Shown: piece after piece, positions 1 to 10,225 of the stretch | Layout of the letters: the number at the start of each line of letters is the position of its first letter | Numbering within the stretch: the first letter of the stretch is position 1 | Assembly: GCF_014651815.1 (NCBI RefSeq) | Contig: NZ_BMXP01000007.1 | Location: 62,001 to 126,000, forward strand | Length of the DNA: 64,000 nucleotides | Origin: Alteromonas halophila | GTDB taxonomy: Bacteria; Pseudomonadota; Gammaproteobacteria; Enterobacterales; Alteromonadaceae | Direction: 5' to 3' | The notes under the pieces: generated by a model | The model's database searches: none | What the model saw: the letters and a program-made list of their open reading frames with translations, nothing else | What the model was told of the DNA's origin: nothing | Program-made: the position numbers and the translations under genes

Positions 1-1880
1 ATCCGAATGTACGGGGTAAAATCAGCGTACGCAGCTACGATATGCTGGATGAGGATCAGTATTACCAGTTCTTTCTGAACGTACTGCAGGTCTATGATTT
101 TGCCGTGGTGGAAATGCCCAGCGGTATCCTTAAGGTGGTGCGTTCCAAAGACGCCAAAACCTCTAACATTCCGGTGGTAGAAGGCGCGCTCAAAGACGGC
201 GATGAAATGATCACCCGCGTGGTGCCGGTTTACAACGTACCAGTACGCGAACTTGCCCCAATATTACGTCAGCTGAACGACCAGGCCGGCGGCGGTAATG
301 TGGTCAGCCACGATCCGTCAAATGTAATGATGCTGACCGGACGGGCCGCGGTGGTAAACCGTCTGGTGGAAATTATTGAGCGGGTCGACCGCGCCGGTGA
401 CGAAGAAGTCGAAATTGTAAAACTGAAATATGCCTCGGCCTCTGAAATGGTGCGAATTGTTGAAAGCATTAACAATTCGCAGGGCAAAGCGGCCAATACC
501 GGTAAATCTGAGCCTCGCGTGGTCGCGGATGATCGCACCAACTCAGTGATTGTCAGTGGTGATGTGAAAGCCCGCCAGCGTCTAATTAACCTTATCCAGC
601 GTATGGATCAGGAGCTGGAAACCAACGGCAATACCCGCGTAGTATTTCTGAATTATGCCAAGGCCGAAGATATCGTACAGGTATTGCGTGGCGTATCTGC
701 CAGTATTCAGGCCGAAGAGCAAAGCGGCGGCAGTAATCAGCGTCGTAGCTCCTCTAACCGCGAAGTCAGCATCGAAACCCACGAAGATTCGAATGCCGTG
801 GTAATTACTGCCGAACCCGACATGATGCGCTCACTCGAAGAAGTCATCCGTCAGCTTGATGTACGCCGTGCGCAGGTACAGGTCGAAGCTATCATCGTTG
901 AGGTATCGGAAGGCGATGGCAGTACCCTGGGCGTACAGTGGGTCTCGGAAGCCGGTGGCGGTACACAGTTTAACAATGGCGTGGTGCCGGTTGGTGCGCT
1001 GGGTGTGGCCCTGCGTCAGGCCGAAGATCGGGAAGTCAACCGGACCAATGTAACGGCCAATGGTGAAGTGGTCGAGTCTACTGAAACCATTGAAGGTAAT
1101 CTGACGCCCCTGGCGAACCTGCTGGGCGGCGCCAACGGATTGATTGCCGGGGTCATTGAAGATGGCTGGGGCGCCGTGGTGCAGGCGGTCAGTAACGATA
1201 CCAATTCCAACATTCTGGCCACGCCACATCTGACGACGATGGATAATGAAGAGGCATTCTTTATCGTGGGTCAGGAAGTTCCTATCATTACCGGTACAAC
1301 CACCGGCGATAACAACTCCAACCCGTTCCAGACGGTGGATCGGCAGGAAGTCGGGGTAAAACTGAAAGTCACACCGCAAATTAACGAAGGTGACGCCGTT
1401 CAGTTGCTGATTGAACAGGAAGTGTCCAGTGTCAGCGGGGCGACCTCGGTGGATATTTCCATCAACAAACGGGAAATCAAAACCACGGTGATTGTGGATG
1501 ATGGCGGCACCATCGTACTGGGCGGTCTGATTGATGAAGATGTACAGGAAAGTGTGTCTAAGGTACCGCTGCTGGGCGATATTCCTATTTTGGGACACCT
1601 GTTCAAATCGACCTCGACATCAAAACGTAAAACCAATCTGATGGTCTTTATCCGCCCCACCATTGTGCGTGACGGCGCGACCATGAATGAAATCAGTCAC
1701 CGTAAGTACAACTATATCCGTGCACTGCAGCTCAAACGCATGCAGCAGGGTGTGCCCCTGATGCCAAATACAGAAGGCCCAAGCATGCCAGCCTGGGACG
1801 ACAAACTGGCGCTGCCGCCGTCGTTTGAGGAATACATCATGGATAAAGAAAATCTCGGCGAAAACAAGGACGATGAGTAA
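1..1880 (+). CDS. gspD: Type II secretion secretin GspD (5' end outside window)
   Basis: Outer-membrane secretin through which the type II system exports folded proteins. The frame is open from base 3, and the first residues read [15 protein letters not shown], the end of the N0 domain, so the start and signal peptide lie upstream; 625 residues are visible. Three repeated N1-N3 ring-building modules follow (about nt 170-860), then the secretin pore domain to about nt 1660 with its hallmark [14 protein letters not shown] near nt 1563 and RPTIVRD. A tail of about 65 residues follows, where pilotin binding usually occurs. The stop is 2 nt before gspE, so the two are co-transcribed. An internal ATG at 42 is not the start. 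Identification is firm. Confidence 0.97.
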   Translation, partial: PNVRGKISVRSYDMLDEDQYYQFFLNVLQVYDFAVVEMPSGILKVVRSKDAKTSNIPVVEGALKDGDEMITRVVPVYNVPVRELAPILRQLNDQAGGGNVVSHDPSNVMMLTGRAAVVNRLVEIIERVDRAGDEEVEIVKLKYASASEMVRIVESINNSQGKAANTGKSEPRVVADDRTNSVIVSGDVKARQRLINLIQRMDQELETNGNTRVVFLNYAKAEDIVQVLRGVSASIQAEEQSGGSNQRRSSSNREVSIETHEDSNAVVITAEPDMMRSLEEVIRQLDVRRAQVQVEAIIVEVSEGDGSTLGVQWVSEAGGGTQFNNGVVPVGALGVALRQAEDREVNRTNVTANGEVVESTETIEGNLTPLANLLGGANGLIAGVIEDGWGAVVQAVSNDTNSNILATPHLTTMDNEEAFFIVGQEVPIITGTTTGDNNSNPFQTVDRQEVGVKLKVTPQINEGDAVQLLIEQEVSSVSGATSVDISINKREIKTTVIVDDGGTIVLGGLIDEDVQESVSKVPLLGDIPILGHLFKSTSTSKRKTNLMVFIRPTIVRDGATMNEISHRKYNYIRALQLKRMQQGVPLMPNTEGPSMPAWDDKLALPPSFEEYIMDKENLGENKDDE

Positions 1881-1882
1881 TT

Positions 1883-3454
1883 ATGGCCGGGCACGATGAT
1901 GAACAGCTTACGCAGGCCGTAGCCGCGCAGGAAGAGGCGCTGGAGGCGATGACCGACGAGGAGGCCCTGGAGAACCAGGAGGCCGGCCCCCGTCAGCTGG
2001 GCTTCGGCTTTGCCAAGCGCAACAAAGTGCTGCTGGAAACCAATGAATCGCCGGCCGTGCTGTATTACACCTCGCAAACGCCTTTTTCAGTGTTTGCCGA
2101 AGTGCGCCGCTTTTACGGTGAGCCCTTTGTGCCGAAACAAATTCCTGACGATGATTTTGAAAATGTTCTGACCAGCGCGTTCCAGCGTGACAGCTCCGCC
2201 GCCAAGCAGTTAATGGAAGACTTAGGCAACGAAAGTGATTTGTTTTCGCTGGCTGAAGACTTACCCGATACCGAAGATCTGCTGGACAGCGAAGATGACG
2301 CGCCCATCATCAAGCTGATTAACGCCATGCTCGGCGAAGCTATCAAAGAAGGCGCCTCAGATATTCATATTGAAACCTTCGAAAACCAGTTAGTGGTGCG
2401 CTTTCGGGTTGATGGCGTGCTGCGTGAAATTCTGCGCCCTAACCGCAAGCTGTCATCGATGCTGGTATCCCGCATCAAGGTAATGGCGAAACTGGACATT
2501 GCCGAAAAACGGGTGCCGCAGGATGGTCGTATCACGCTGCGTATAGCCGGTCGTGCGGTGGATGTGCGGGTATCAACCATGCCCTCCAGTCACGGCGAAC
2601 GCGTGGTACTGCGTCTGCTGGATAAGAACAATGCGCGCCTGAATCTGGAAGACTTAGGCATGACTAAGCGCAACCGGGATGCGTTCTCAACCCTTATCCG
2701 CAAACCGCACGGCATTATTCTGGTGACCGGCCCCACTGGCTCGGGTAAAAGTACCACGCTGTACGCTGGCTTAAGTGAAATAAACAGCCGCGACCGTAAT
2801 ATTCTTACCGTTGAAGACCCCATTGAATTTGATCTGCCCGGCATTGGCCAGACTCAGGTTAACCCGCGTGTCGACATGACCTTTGCGCGCGGGTTACGCG
2901 CTATTCTGCGTCAGGATCCGGATGTGGTCATGGTGGGCGAGATCCGCGATATTGAAACAGCTCAGATTGGCGTGCAGGCCAGTTTAACCGGGCATTTGGT
3001 GCTCTCTACGCTGCATACTAATACGGCGGCTGGTGCCATCACCCGTCTCGAAGATATGGGCATTGAGCCATTTCTGCTCTCGTCCAGTTTACTGGCCGTA
3101 CTGTCACAACGCCTGGTGCGCACCTTATGCAGCGACTGCAAAGAGCCGCATACGCCTAATGAACAGGAAGCACAGATCCTGGGTACCGCTGATTTAACCA
3201 GCGAGCCGACCATCTATACGGCGCGCGGCTGCGCGGCCTGTAATCAGACCGGTTACCGAGGCCGGACTGGTATTCACGAACTGCTGCTGGTTGATGAAAA
3301 AATTCGCGAAATGGTCCACGAAGGGCATGGCGAACAGGCCATTGAGCGATATATTCGCACAAGTACACCCAGTATTCGTGACGATGGCTGCCGCAAGGTA
3401 CTGGCCGGGATCACGTCACTGGAAGAAGTGCTGCGGGTAACCCGAGAGGATTAG
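1883..3454 (+). CDS. gspE: Type II secretion ATPase GspE
   Basis: Cytoplasmic hexameric ATPase that powers pseudopilus assembly. It has 523 residues, normal for the family. Visible motifs are Walker [10 protein letters not shown] (about residue 283), Walker B with [10 protein letters not shown] (about 346-355), and the GspE-type tetracysteine zinc site at C416, C419, C450 and C453, which separates it from PilT-like ATPases. The N-terminal part, which binds GspL, is acidic. The ATG is 3 nt after the gspD stop, and gspF starts 2 nt downstream. Confidence 0.97.
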   Translation: MAGHDDEQLTQAVAAQEEALEAMTDEEALENQEAGPRQLGFGFAKRNKVLLETNESPAVLYYTSQTPFSVFAEVRRFYGEPFVPKQIPDDDFENVLTSAFQRDSSAAKQLMEDLGNESDLFSLAEDLPDTEDLLDSEDDAPIIKLINAMLGEAIKEGASDIHIETFENQLVVRFRVDGVLREILRPNRKLSSMLVSRIKVMAKLDIAEKRVPQDGRITLRIAGRAVDVRVSTMPSSHGERVVLRLLDKNNARLNLEDLGMTKRNRDAFSTLIRKPHGIILVTGPTGSGKSTTLYAGLSEINSRDRNILTVEDPIEFDLPGIGQTQVNPRVDMTFARGLRAILRQDPDVVMVGEIRDIETAQIGVQASLTGHLVLSTLHTNTAAGAITRLEDMGIEPFLLSSSLLAVLSQRLVRTLCSDCKEPHTPNEQEAQILGTADLTSEPTIYTARGCAACNQTGYRGRTGIHELLLVDEKIREMVHEGHGEQAIERYIRTSTPSIRDDGCRKVLAGITSLEEVLRVTRED

Positions 3455-3455
3455 T

Positions 3456-4676
3456 ATGGCGGCATTTGCATATAAGGCCGTCAATGACCGAGGCCGAAAT
3501 TCCAGCGGCGTACTTGAAGGCGACAACCCCCGTCAGGTTCGTCAGCAACTGCGTGAAAAAGGCCTGATCCCGCTCGAAGTCGAACAGGTTGCCGAGCGCG
3601 CCAGCGCCGGTAAAGCCGGCTTTTCGCTATTCAAGCCACGGGTTTCTGCTGCCGATCTGGCGCTGCTAACCCGTCAGCTGGCCACGCTGATTGAATCTGC
3701 GCTGCCCATTGAGGAAGCGTTGCTGGCCGTGGCTGAGCAGTGTGAGAAACCACGCCAGAAGAATATGATGATGGCGGTCCGCAGCAAAGTGGTGGAAGGC
3801 CATGGGCTGGCCGATGCGCTGGCACAGTTTCCCAGTGTCTTTGACGAGCTGTATCGCGCCATGGTGGCCGCCGGTGAAAAGTCCGGTCACCTTGATACCG
3901 TTCTGACCCGGCTGGCCGATTACACAGAGCGCCGCCAGCAAACCCGCAGTCAGATTATTCAGGCGATGATCTACCCCTCGCTGATGATGTTCTTCGCGCT
4001 GGGCATTGTGCTTTTGCTACTGACTGTCGTGGTACCGAAAATTGTCGGTCAGTTTGATCATATGGGCCAGGATTTGCCCACCATCACACAGGTGCTTATC
4101 AGCGTCAGTGAATGGTTACAGAATTATGGGCTGCTATTACTGGGCGCTATCGCGATCCTTGTCGTCGTAATTCAGCGCATCCTGCAGCAAAAGGCGATGC
4201 GCCTGCAGTACCACCGGCTGCTACTGTCGATGCCACTGCTTGGCAAAGTCTCGCGCGGACTGAATACCGCACGCTTTGCGCGTACCTTAAGCATTCTTAC
4301 CGCCAGTGCGGTACCGTTACTGGAGGCCATGCGCATATCCAGCGATGTACTGGAAAATCAGCACATTAAGAATCAGGTCGCTGACGCGGCGGTCAATGTC
4401 AAAGAAGGCAGCAGCCTGCGCGCTGCACTGGACAACACCAAAATGTTTCCGCCGATGATGATGCATATGATTGCCAGTGGTGAAAAGTCCGGTGAGTTAC
4501 AGCAAATGCTGGCGCGCGCCGCCGATAATCAGGACAGGGAATTTGAGGCGCTGGTTGGTGTCTCACTTAAAGTCTTTGAGCCGTTGCTCATTGTATCAAT
4601 GGCCGGCATCGTGCTATTTATCGTGATGGCGATCCTGCAACCTATACTTGCACTTAACAACATGGTGAACATTTAA
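3456..4676 (+). CDS. gspF: Type II secretion inner-membrane platform protein GspF
   Basis: Polytopic platform protein that couples the GspE ATPase to pseudopilin assembly. It has 406 residues with two homologous cytoplasmic GspF domains (about 65-170 and 270-370). Membrane segments lie near 174-194, 223-241 and 372-396. The duplicated signature AAGEKSGHLDTVL / ASGEKSGELQQML is visible. A GAGAGGA ribosome-binding stretch precedes the ATG, and the stop overlaps the gspG start by one base (TAATG). Confidence 0.96.
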   Translation: MAAFAYKAVNDRGRNSSGVLEGDNPRQVRQQLREKGLIPLEVEQVAERASAGKAGFSLFKPRVSAADLALLTRQLATLIESALPIEEALLAVAEQCEKPRQKNMMMAVRSKVVEGHGLADALAQFPSVFDELYRAMVAAGEKSGHLDTVLTRLADYTERRQQTRSQIIQAMIYPSLMMFFALGIVLLLLTVVVPKIVGQFDHMGQDLPTITQVLISVSEWLQNYGLLLLGAIAILVVVIQRILQQKAMRLQYHRLLLSMPLLGKVSRGLNTARFARTLSILTASAVPLLEAMRISSDVLENQHIKNQVADAAVNVKEGSSLRAALDNTKMFPPMMMHMIASGEKSGELQQMLARAADNQDREFEALVGVSLKVFEPLLIVSMAGIVLFIVMAILQPILALNNMVNI

Positions 4677-5113
4677 TGAAAACCTTAACTCGTAGCTCTG
4701 GATTCAGTTTGATTGAGGTCATGGTGGTGCTGCTTATCATCGGTATCATGGCCTCAATGGTAGCGCCGCAAATTCTTGGTAACCAGGAAGAGGCACAGCT
4801 TAAAAAGGCCGCGGTAGATATTCAGCAACTGGAAAGTGCCATGGAAATGTACAAGCTGAGAAATAACCGTTTTCCGACATCGGAACAGGGCCTGGAAGCG
4901 CTGGTGAGCGCACCAACCATCGAACCGATTCCGCGTAATTATCCTGAAGCTGGCTTTATCAAGCGTTTGCCGGAAGATCCCTGGGGTAACCCGTATGCCC
5001 TGATCAGCCCCGGCGAACTGGGTGTGGTAGATATCTATTCCAGCGGCCCGGACGGTGAACCCGGAACAGACGACGATATTGGGAACTGGAATATCAACGA
5101 ATACCTGAACTAA
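4676..5113 (+). CDS. gspG: Major pseudopilin GspG
   Basis: Major subunit of the periplasmic pseudopilus. It has 145 residues. The short basic leader ends in Gly, followed by FSLIEVMVVLLIIGIMA, the class III prepilin site cut and N-methylated by the prepilin peptidase, with the conserved Glu at +5. The C-terminal half has the calcium-binding region typical of GspG (PWGNPYALISPGELG, then SSGPDGEPGTDDD). It sits between gspF and the minor pseudopilins. Confidence 0.97.
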   Translation: MKTLTRSSGFSLIEVMVVLLIIGIMASMVAPQILGNQEEAQLKKAAVDIQQLESAMEMYKLRNNRFPTSEQGLEALVSAPTIEPIPRNYPEAGFIKRLPEDPWGNPYALISPGELGVVDIYSSGPDGEPGTDDDIGNWNINEYLN

Positions 5114-5127
5114 GGCATCAGCTTTGT

Positions 5128-5751
5128 ATGCGCGCTATGTCCAGGCCCTCAGTGACAAACGGCTTCACCCTGCTCGAGGTGATGCTGGTTCTGCTGCTTA
5201 TGGGTCTGGCTGCTGGCTATGTGGTCTTTAACGCCTTTGGTACCAGTCAGAGCGATTTGCTGAAATCGCAGGCCTCACGGTTACAGGTACTGACCGACAT
5301 GGCGAGCGACTATGCGGTACTCAATCAGCTGCAGCTGGGCGTTCGCATTGAAGAACAAGACAACACCTACTTCTTTGTTTATCTGGACGAAGACGATGAG
5401 TGGCAGCGCATAGAAGACGAAGACATTTATGCCAGTCACACCCTGCCTGAACCCTTTACCTTTACCCTGAATCTGGACGACTTGCCCTGGGAGCAGGAGG
5501 ACCGCCTGTTCGACCGCGAGTTGTTTGATGAAAATCTCAGTGTGTCGGAAGAGGGAGTCGAGATTGGTGAAGAGGAAGAACGCCTGCCACCCCCCCAAAT
5601 TCTGATCATGTCGAGCGGTGAAATCACGCCGTTTACCCTGACCTTTAATTTTGAAGGCGGCTTTGATGATGAGCCGGTCTATTTTGTGCTGAGTAACCGT
5701 GATATGCCACCACTGGAACTTGCCGGTCCGCTGGAGCAGCCACCGCTATGA
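5128..5751 (+). CDS. gspH: Minor pseudopilin GspH
   Basis: Minor pseudopilin of the type II system. The prepilin site is GFTLLEVMLVLLLMG at about residue 12. At 207 residues it is somewhat longer than most GspH proteins, and a stretch at about 75-150 is very acidic (LDEDDEWQRIEDEDIY; later EEGVEIGEEEE). I chose the ATG at 5128; a second in-frame ATG at 5137 is possible and changes the leader by only three residues. It overlaps gspI by 4 nt. The assignment rests on the prepilin motif plus position between gspG and gspI. Confidence 0.92.
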   Translation: MRAMSRPSVTNGFTLLEVMLVLLLMGLAAGYVVFNAFGTSQSDLLKSQASRLQVLTDMASDYAVLNQLQLGVRIEEQDNTYFFVYLDEDDEWQRIEDEDIYASHTLPEPFTFTLNLDDLPWEQEDRLFDRELFDENLSVSEEGVEIGEEEERLPPPQILIMSSGEITPFTLTFNFEGGFDDEPVYFVLSNRDMPPLELAGPLEQPPL

Positions 5752-6122
5752 ACAGGTACCAACATGGCATGACACTGCTTGAAGTGATGGTGGCACTGGC
5801 TATTTTTGCACTCACCGGCAGTGCCATTTTAAAGGCCGCGGGCGATCACTTAAGCAGTGTCGGCCAGGTTGAGGAAATCACCTTTGCCAACTGGGTCGCC
5901 AGTAACCGCATGAGTCAGTTACAGCGCGAGCGTCAGTGGCCACCCAAGAAAAAGCGCGGCAGTATGGAAATGGCGGATCGCACCTGGTACTGGCAGCAGG
6001 AGGTCAGCAAAACCAATGATGATGAGTTGCGGTCAGTGACTGTCATTGTGGGCCTGGATGAGCAGTACAACAGTTCACTGACGTCGGTCACCACCTTCGT
6101 CGCCAAGCCGGGGGAGCGCTGA
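5748..6122 (+). CDS. gspI: Minor pseudopilin GspI
   Basis: Minor pseudopilin that nucleates the pseudopilus tip with GspJ and GspK. It has 124 residues. The leader MNRYQHG is followed by MTLLEVMVALAIFALTGSA, a prepilin signal with Glu+5. The conserved family positions ANWVASNRMSQLQ and the WYWQQEV strand are present. Its stop shares bases with the gspJ ATG (TGATG), so translation is probably coupled. Confidence 0.95.
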   Translation: MNRYQHGMTLLEVMVALAIFALTGSAILKAAGDHLSSVGQVEEITFANWVASNRMSQLQRERQWPPKKKRGSMEMADRTWYWQQEVSKTNDDELRSVTVIVGLDEQYNSSLTSVTTFVAKPGER

Positions 6123-6739
6123 TGCAACGCGGTTTTACGCTGCTTGAGATCCTCATTGCCATGGCCATTTTTACCCTTATCGGACTGGCCTCCACCGGCC
6201 TGCTGACCACGGTGATTGACAGTAATGCGCTGTCAGAACAACGCTTCGAACGTTTACAGCAGTTGCAGCGGGCGATGATCACCATTGAGCGCGATATTCA
6301 GCAAGCCGTGCCACGTCCGGTGCGGGTAGATGGCCAGAAGCGGGAAGTGGTCATGGCTGGCGGCCCCGCCGATGGCAGCGATGACGACGGGCTGGGATTT
6401 GTCCGCGCGGGCTGGCAAAACCCGCAAATGATGCTGCCTCGCAGCACCCTGCAGTATGTGGCGTACCGACTCAATGATGAAAAGCTGGAACGGCTGTATG
6501 GCAACTATGTGGATAATGTCATTGGCTTTGAACCTAAAGTACGGGTACTGATGGAAGACGTTACATCACTGAATGTGGACTTTATTGCCCAGCCGTCTCA
6601 GAACAACAGCGATGACGATGAACGACGCTGGTCTGAACGATATGCCGAGAAGACGCTGCCGTATGCCATTGCCATCGAATTTGAGTCGAAGGACTTTGGC
6701 CTGATCCGCCGCGAGTTTACCCTGGGAGGCACGCTGTGA
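6122..6739 (+). CDS. gspJ: Minor pseudopilin GspJ
   Basis: Minor pseudopilin of the tip complex. It has 205 residues, starting with the short leader MQRG and FTLLEILIAMAIFTLIG. Family features seen are LQRAMITIERDIQQAVPRPV and a C-terminal beta region ending in the FTLGGTL tail. It overlaps gspI at the start and the GTG start of gspK at the end. Confidence 0.95.
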   Translation: MQRGFTLLEILIAMAIFTLIGLASTGLLTTVIDSNALSEQRFERLQQLQRAMITIERDIQQAVPRPVRVDGQKREVVMAGGPADGSDDDGLGFVRAGWQNPQMMLPRSTLQYVAYRLNDEKLERLYGNYVDNVIGFEPKVRVLMEDVTSLNVDFIAQPSQNNSDDDERRWSERYAEKTLPYAIAIEFESKDFGLIRREFTLGGTL

Positions 6740-7722
6740 ACCGGCCAGGTCGCCAAAAGGGCGTGGCGCTGATGATCGTGCTGATGATTGTCGCGCTGGT
6801 ATCTGTGCTGGCCACGGAAATGGGCTCGCGACTGCAGCTTCAGGTACAGCGCACCATGAATATTACCGACAGTAATCAGGCCTACTGGTATGCCATGGGC
6901 GCCGAAGCGTTTGCCAGAAAGTCGATCACCACGCTGATGGAAGAAACCAAAGAAAAAATTACCCTTAATCAGCCCTGGTCACAGGAATTTACCTATCCGC
7001 TGGATGGCGGCGGCCTGAAAGCCAGGCTGGAAGATATGCAAAGCTGCTTTAACCTGAATGCCTTACTGGAGGGTGCCGACCCGAATAATCCCCGGCAACA
7101 GACACTGGCGATGGAAGCCTTTCAGAACATGTTGCTGGCCACAGAGATTGATGCGCTGGATAATTACACCGCAGAGACTGTGCGTGACAGTCTGGCAGAC
7201 TGGCTGGATGAGGATGATATAATGCGTCCCTATGGGGCGGAGGACAGCACCTATGAAGGACTTGAAAATCCTTACCTTGCAGCTAATGGCCTGCTCAGTG
7301 CGCAGTCAGAACTACGGCTGATAAATGGCGTGTCGGCCGACTGGTTGAATGCTATTCTGCCACTGGTGTGCGTGATCCCGGACAATCAAAGCCTGCGCAT
7401 CAATGTGAATACCCTGACAGAAGAGCGTGTGCCCCTGCTCGTTGGTCTGACGGGAATAAGCCAGCCGCAGGCAGAAAATCTGATCAGCAGTCGCCCCCAG
7501 GAAGGCTGGGACGATCCACAGGACTTTTTAAGCCAGCCAGCGGTGCAGGCACTGAACCTGCCGCAGGATAAGCTGCAGTGGTTTACCGTGACCACCGAGT
7601 ATTTTATGTTGCACACAAAGACCCGCTACAATAAAGCGAATTTTACAATGTCATCCATTTTCCATGTCGACGGTGACAATAACGTCAGCGTCATGCGGCG
7701 TGAATATGGAGGAGTAGACTAA
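6736..7722 (+). CDS. gspK: Pseudopilus tip protein GspK
   Basis: Large minor pseudopilin that caps the pseudopilus. It has 328 residues. The start is a GTG inside GTGA, overlapping the gspJ stop, with TGGGAGG just upstream. The leader ends QKG, followed by VALMIVLMIVALVSVLATEM; as usual for GspK, the +5 Glu is missing. The inserted helical domain has CFNLNAL and a helix-hairpin-helix-like GLTGISQPQAENLI segment. Confidence 0.95.
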   Translation: MNRPGRQKGVALMIVLMIVALVSVLATEMGSRLQLQVQRTMNITDSNQAYWYAMGAEAFARKSITTLMEETKEKITLNQPWSQEFTYPLDGGGLKARLEDMQSCFNLNALLEGADPNNPRQQTLAMEAFQNMLLATEIDALDNYTAETVRDSLADWLDEDDIMRPYGAEDSTYEGLENPYLAANGLLSAQSELRLINGVSADWLNAILPLVCVIPDNQSLRINVNTLTEERVPLLVGLTGISQPQAENLISSRPQEGWDDPQDFLSQPAVQALNLPQDKLQWFTVTTEYFMLHTKTRYNKANFTMSSIFHVDGDNNVSVMRREYGGVD

Positions 7723-8921
7723 TGGAACAACTTATCGTCCGACTCGGCTCGCGCGCCGACGACCCCATTCACTGGCTGGTATGGTCAGATAACGAGGGCG
7801 AAATTATTGCCTCCGGTGAACTGCCGGATGCATCGCAGCTGTCAACGTTATCCGAGCGCGCCGGTGATCGCAGCGTGATAGCGCTGGCCCCGGGCAGTGA
7901 CATTCTGCTCAAATGGGTAGACCTGCCTCCCCGGGCCGGACGTAAAGTGCTGTCGGCAATTCCGTATATGCTGGAAGATGAACTGGCCACCGATATTGAA
8001 AGTCAGTTTTTTGCCTACGGCGAAAAAGTCGGTAATCAGCAGGCCGTGGCAGTGGTCAGTCATGCACAGATGAGCACCTGGAAACAGTGGCTGGACGATG
8101 CCGGGCTTTACTGCGACACGCTGCTGCCAGATGTTCTGTCGGTGCCGCATAATCCGGACGGCTGGACCCTGCTGACGCTTGGCGAACAACTGATTTTGCG
8201 GGAAGACAGCTGGCGTGGGATGCAGGGCGAGTCGACCTGGCTGCTGCCAACCCTTGCGCATTACGCTGATCACCTTGAGCAGCCAATTACGCTGGTGAGT
8301 TACACCGATGTCACCCTGCCTGAAATGCCGGGCGTCACTGTCACCGCACCGCCCGCAGAATTACCTATGCAGGTGCTTGCCAAAGAAGCGCTGGCCTGTC
8401 GTTTCAACCTGTTTCAGGGCAGCTATAAGATAAAACGTAATACCCGTAGCGCCTGGCATCGCTGGCGTTTGGCAGCAGCCCTGGCGGTGGTCGCCATCGG
8501 TGCCAGCCTTGTTGACAAGGGCCTGACCCTGTATCAGTTACAGCAACAAAATGAGGCGCTGCGCGCACAGATTGAAGAGACGGTAGACGCCGGTTTTCCC
8601 AATATTGGCCCCTACCGTGATGTTAAACGCAAGCTCCAGTCAGAACTGGCGCGGTTAGAGCAATCTGGCGGCTCGGCATCAATGCTGGTCATGCTGGAAC
8701 AACTTTCAGGGCCGTTCTCAGCCTCGCAGGTACGGCCTCAGACGCTACGTTTTGACGCCTCCCGCACCGAGATCAGGGTACAGGCCGTTGGCAGCAGTTT
8801 CGAAGCACTGGAGTCGTTTCGGCGTCAGGCTGAAAATGCCGGGTTTGTCGTCGAGCAGGGCGCCATTAATAACCGTGATGATGAGGTTATCGGTACCGTT
8901 TCAATCAGGAGTACATCATGA
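7722..8921 (+). CDS. gspL: Type II secretion platform protein GspL
   Basis: Bitopic inner-membrane protein that ties the GspE ATPase to GspM. It has 399 residues. An actin-like cytoplasmic domain (about 1-245) is followed by one membrane segment (about 248-268, LAAALAVVAIGASLVDKGL) and a periplasmic ferredoxin-like domain. GGAGGA lies upstream of the ATG, which overlaps the gspK stop (TAATG). Sequence similarity within the family is low, so order in the operon supports the call. Confidence 0.93.
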   Translation: MEQLIVRLGSRADDPIHWLVWSDNEGEIIASGELPDASQLSTLSERAGDRSVIALAPGSDILLKWVDLPPRAGRKVLSAIPYMLEDELATDIESQFFAYGEKVGNQQAVAVVSHAQMSTWKQWLDDAGLYCDTLLPDVLSVPHNPDGWTLLTLGEQLILREDSWRGMQGESTWLLPTLAHYADHLEQPITLVSYTDVTLPEMPGVTVTAPPAELPMQVLAKEALACRFNLFQGSYKIKRNTRSAWHRWRLAAALAVVAIGASLVDKGLTLYQLQQQNEALRAQIEETVDAGFPNIGPYRDVKRKLQSELARLEQSGGSASMLVMLEQLSGPFSASQVRPQTLRFDASRTEIRVQAVGSSFEALESFRRQAENAGFVVEQGAINNRDDEVIGTVSIRSTS

Positions 8922-9397
8922 ATGCGGTAATGGAAAGATATCGTGCGCTGACAGAGCGTGAGCAGTACCTGGTGCTGTTATCCGGCATTGTCATTATTAT
9001 TGCCCTGTTTTATTTTGCCATCTGGTCGCCACTGAGCACGAGTGTCGCGCAGCAGCGGGCGCTGCTCGACAGCCAGCAGGAATTACTGGTGTGGGTGAAA
9101 GACAGTGCCCAGCGGGCCCAGCAGTTACGGCGCAGCCAGGGTGCCAGTTCTGCATTCTCTGGCTCGCTGCCACAGGCTGTGAACCGCACAACGGCACAAC
9201 ACAGCATTGCGATTGCCCGCATGCAGCCGCAGGGCGACGAGCTTCAGGTATGGGTCGATCAGGCACCGTTTAACAGCGTGCTGGACTGGCTGCAGAGTAT
9301 GGAGCAGATGGGCATTATAATACTGCAGGCTGACATTACCGAAGCGGATAGCGCGGGCTACATTAAAATACGACGCTTACAATTAGGAAAAGCATGA
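8918..9397 (+). CDS. gspM: Type II secretion platform protein GspM
   Basis: Small bitopic inner-membrane protein that pairs with GspL. It has 159 residues: a short cytoplasmic N-terminus (ERYRALTEREQYLVLL), one membrane segment at about 22-39 (GIVIIIALFYFAIWSPL), a coiled stretch and a periplasmic ferredoxin-like fold. It overlaps gspL and gspN by 4 nt each (ATGA). Confidence 0.93.
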   Translation: MNAVMERYRALTEREQYLVLLSGIVIIIALFYFAIWSPLSTSVAQQRALLDSQQELLVWVKDSAQRAQQLRRSQGASSAFSGSLPQAVNRTTAQHSIAIARMQPQGDELQVWVDQAPFNSVLDWLQSMEQMGIIILQADITEADSAGYIKIRRLQLGKA

Positions 9398-10152
9398 AGT
9401 CACGGATTTTATGGTGCGCAGGCGGCCTCGCAGCCTTTCTCTTTTTTTTGCTGGCTTACCTACCGGCGCAGCAGGTCATTGGACGCATAACACTACCGGC
9501 TAATATCGCCATCAGTGGCGTGTCAGGTACGCTGTGGGAAGGCCGTGCCCGCACCGTGGTAGCCAATGGCCTGACTATTAATAACACCGAATGGCAGCTA
9601 AGTCCCTGGTCGTTACTGATTGGCAACCTGAGCGGCAGCATTAAGGCTGGCAATATACGCGATGCCAGCAGTATTGCCTTTCAGGGCCCGTTCTCGCTGG
9701 ACCTGTTTTCCATGCAGCATGTTGAGTCAGAGAACTTTCTGCTGTACCTGCCAGTCGACCGTGTGCTGGCAGAAGTCTCTCTGCCACTACCGGTCAACGC
9801 CGGCGGCCGTTTTAAGGTTAGCCTGGACAGTCTGTCGTTTGGTCCGGCCTGCGAGTCGCTGACCGGAACCGGTGACTGGCTCAATGCAACGGTGGCCGGT
9901 ACCCAGGGGCCCATCGATTTTGGCAGCTACAACGCCACGCTTCGCTGCGAGGGCGAGGCAATTGGTGTCGAAGTGAAAGAGCCTAATATGCTGGGTCTTA
10001 GTATGGACGCCGTGATCCAGCCCGACTTCAGTGGTATTCGTGTGAGCGGCAAAGTAAAGCCGGATGACAGCCTGCCTGACGAGGTCCATCAGGCGGCGCG
10101 ATTCTTTGGCCAGCCCGATGCCAGTGGCTATATTCCGATTCAGCTCGACTGA
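9394..10152 (+). CDS. gspN: Type II secretion protein GspN
   Basis: Inner-membrane-anchored periplasmic component found in a subset of type II systems and not always essential. It has 252 residues with an N-terminal hydrophobic anchor (about 4-24) and a beta-rich periplasmic body including the typical ISGVSGTLWEGRA. It is the last gene of the gsp cluster. The following 73 bp to the convergent yjjX hold only weak inverted repeats and no U-tract terminator. Confidence 0.92.
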   Translation: MKSRILWCAGGLAAFLFFLLAYLPAQQVIGRITLPANIAISGVSGTLWEGRARTVVANGLTINNTEWQLSPWSLLIGNLSGSIKAGNIRDASSIAFQGPFSLDLFSMQHVESENFLLYLPVDRVLAEVSLPLPVNAGGRFKVSLDSLSFGPACESLTGTGDWLNATVAGTQGPIDFGSYNATLRCEGEAIGVEVKEPNMLGLSMDAVIQPDFSGIRVSGKVKPDDSLPDEVHQAARFFGQPDASGYIPIQLD

Positions 10153-10225
10153 CCACTAAAGTGAGACCCAGCCGAAGGCCAGGCTGATGACTCAGGCGAC
10201 AGCCAGCCCGGCCGCCTGCCAGCCT

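Noticed and set aside
831-1598. 255-codon open frame opposite gspD
   Set aside because: It lies wholly inside the secretin domain on the other strand, has no ribosome-binding site and no family features; a shadow of strong coding bias.
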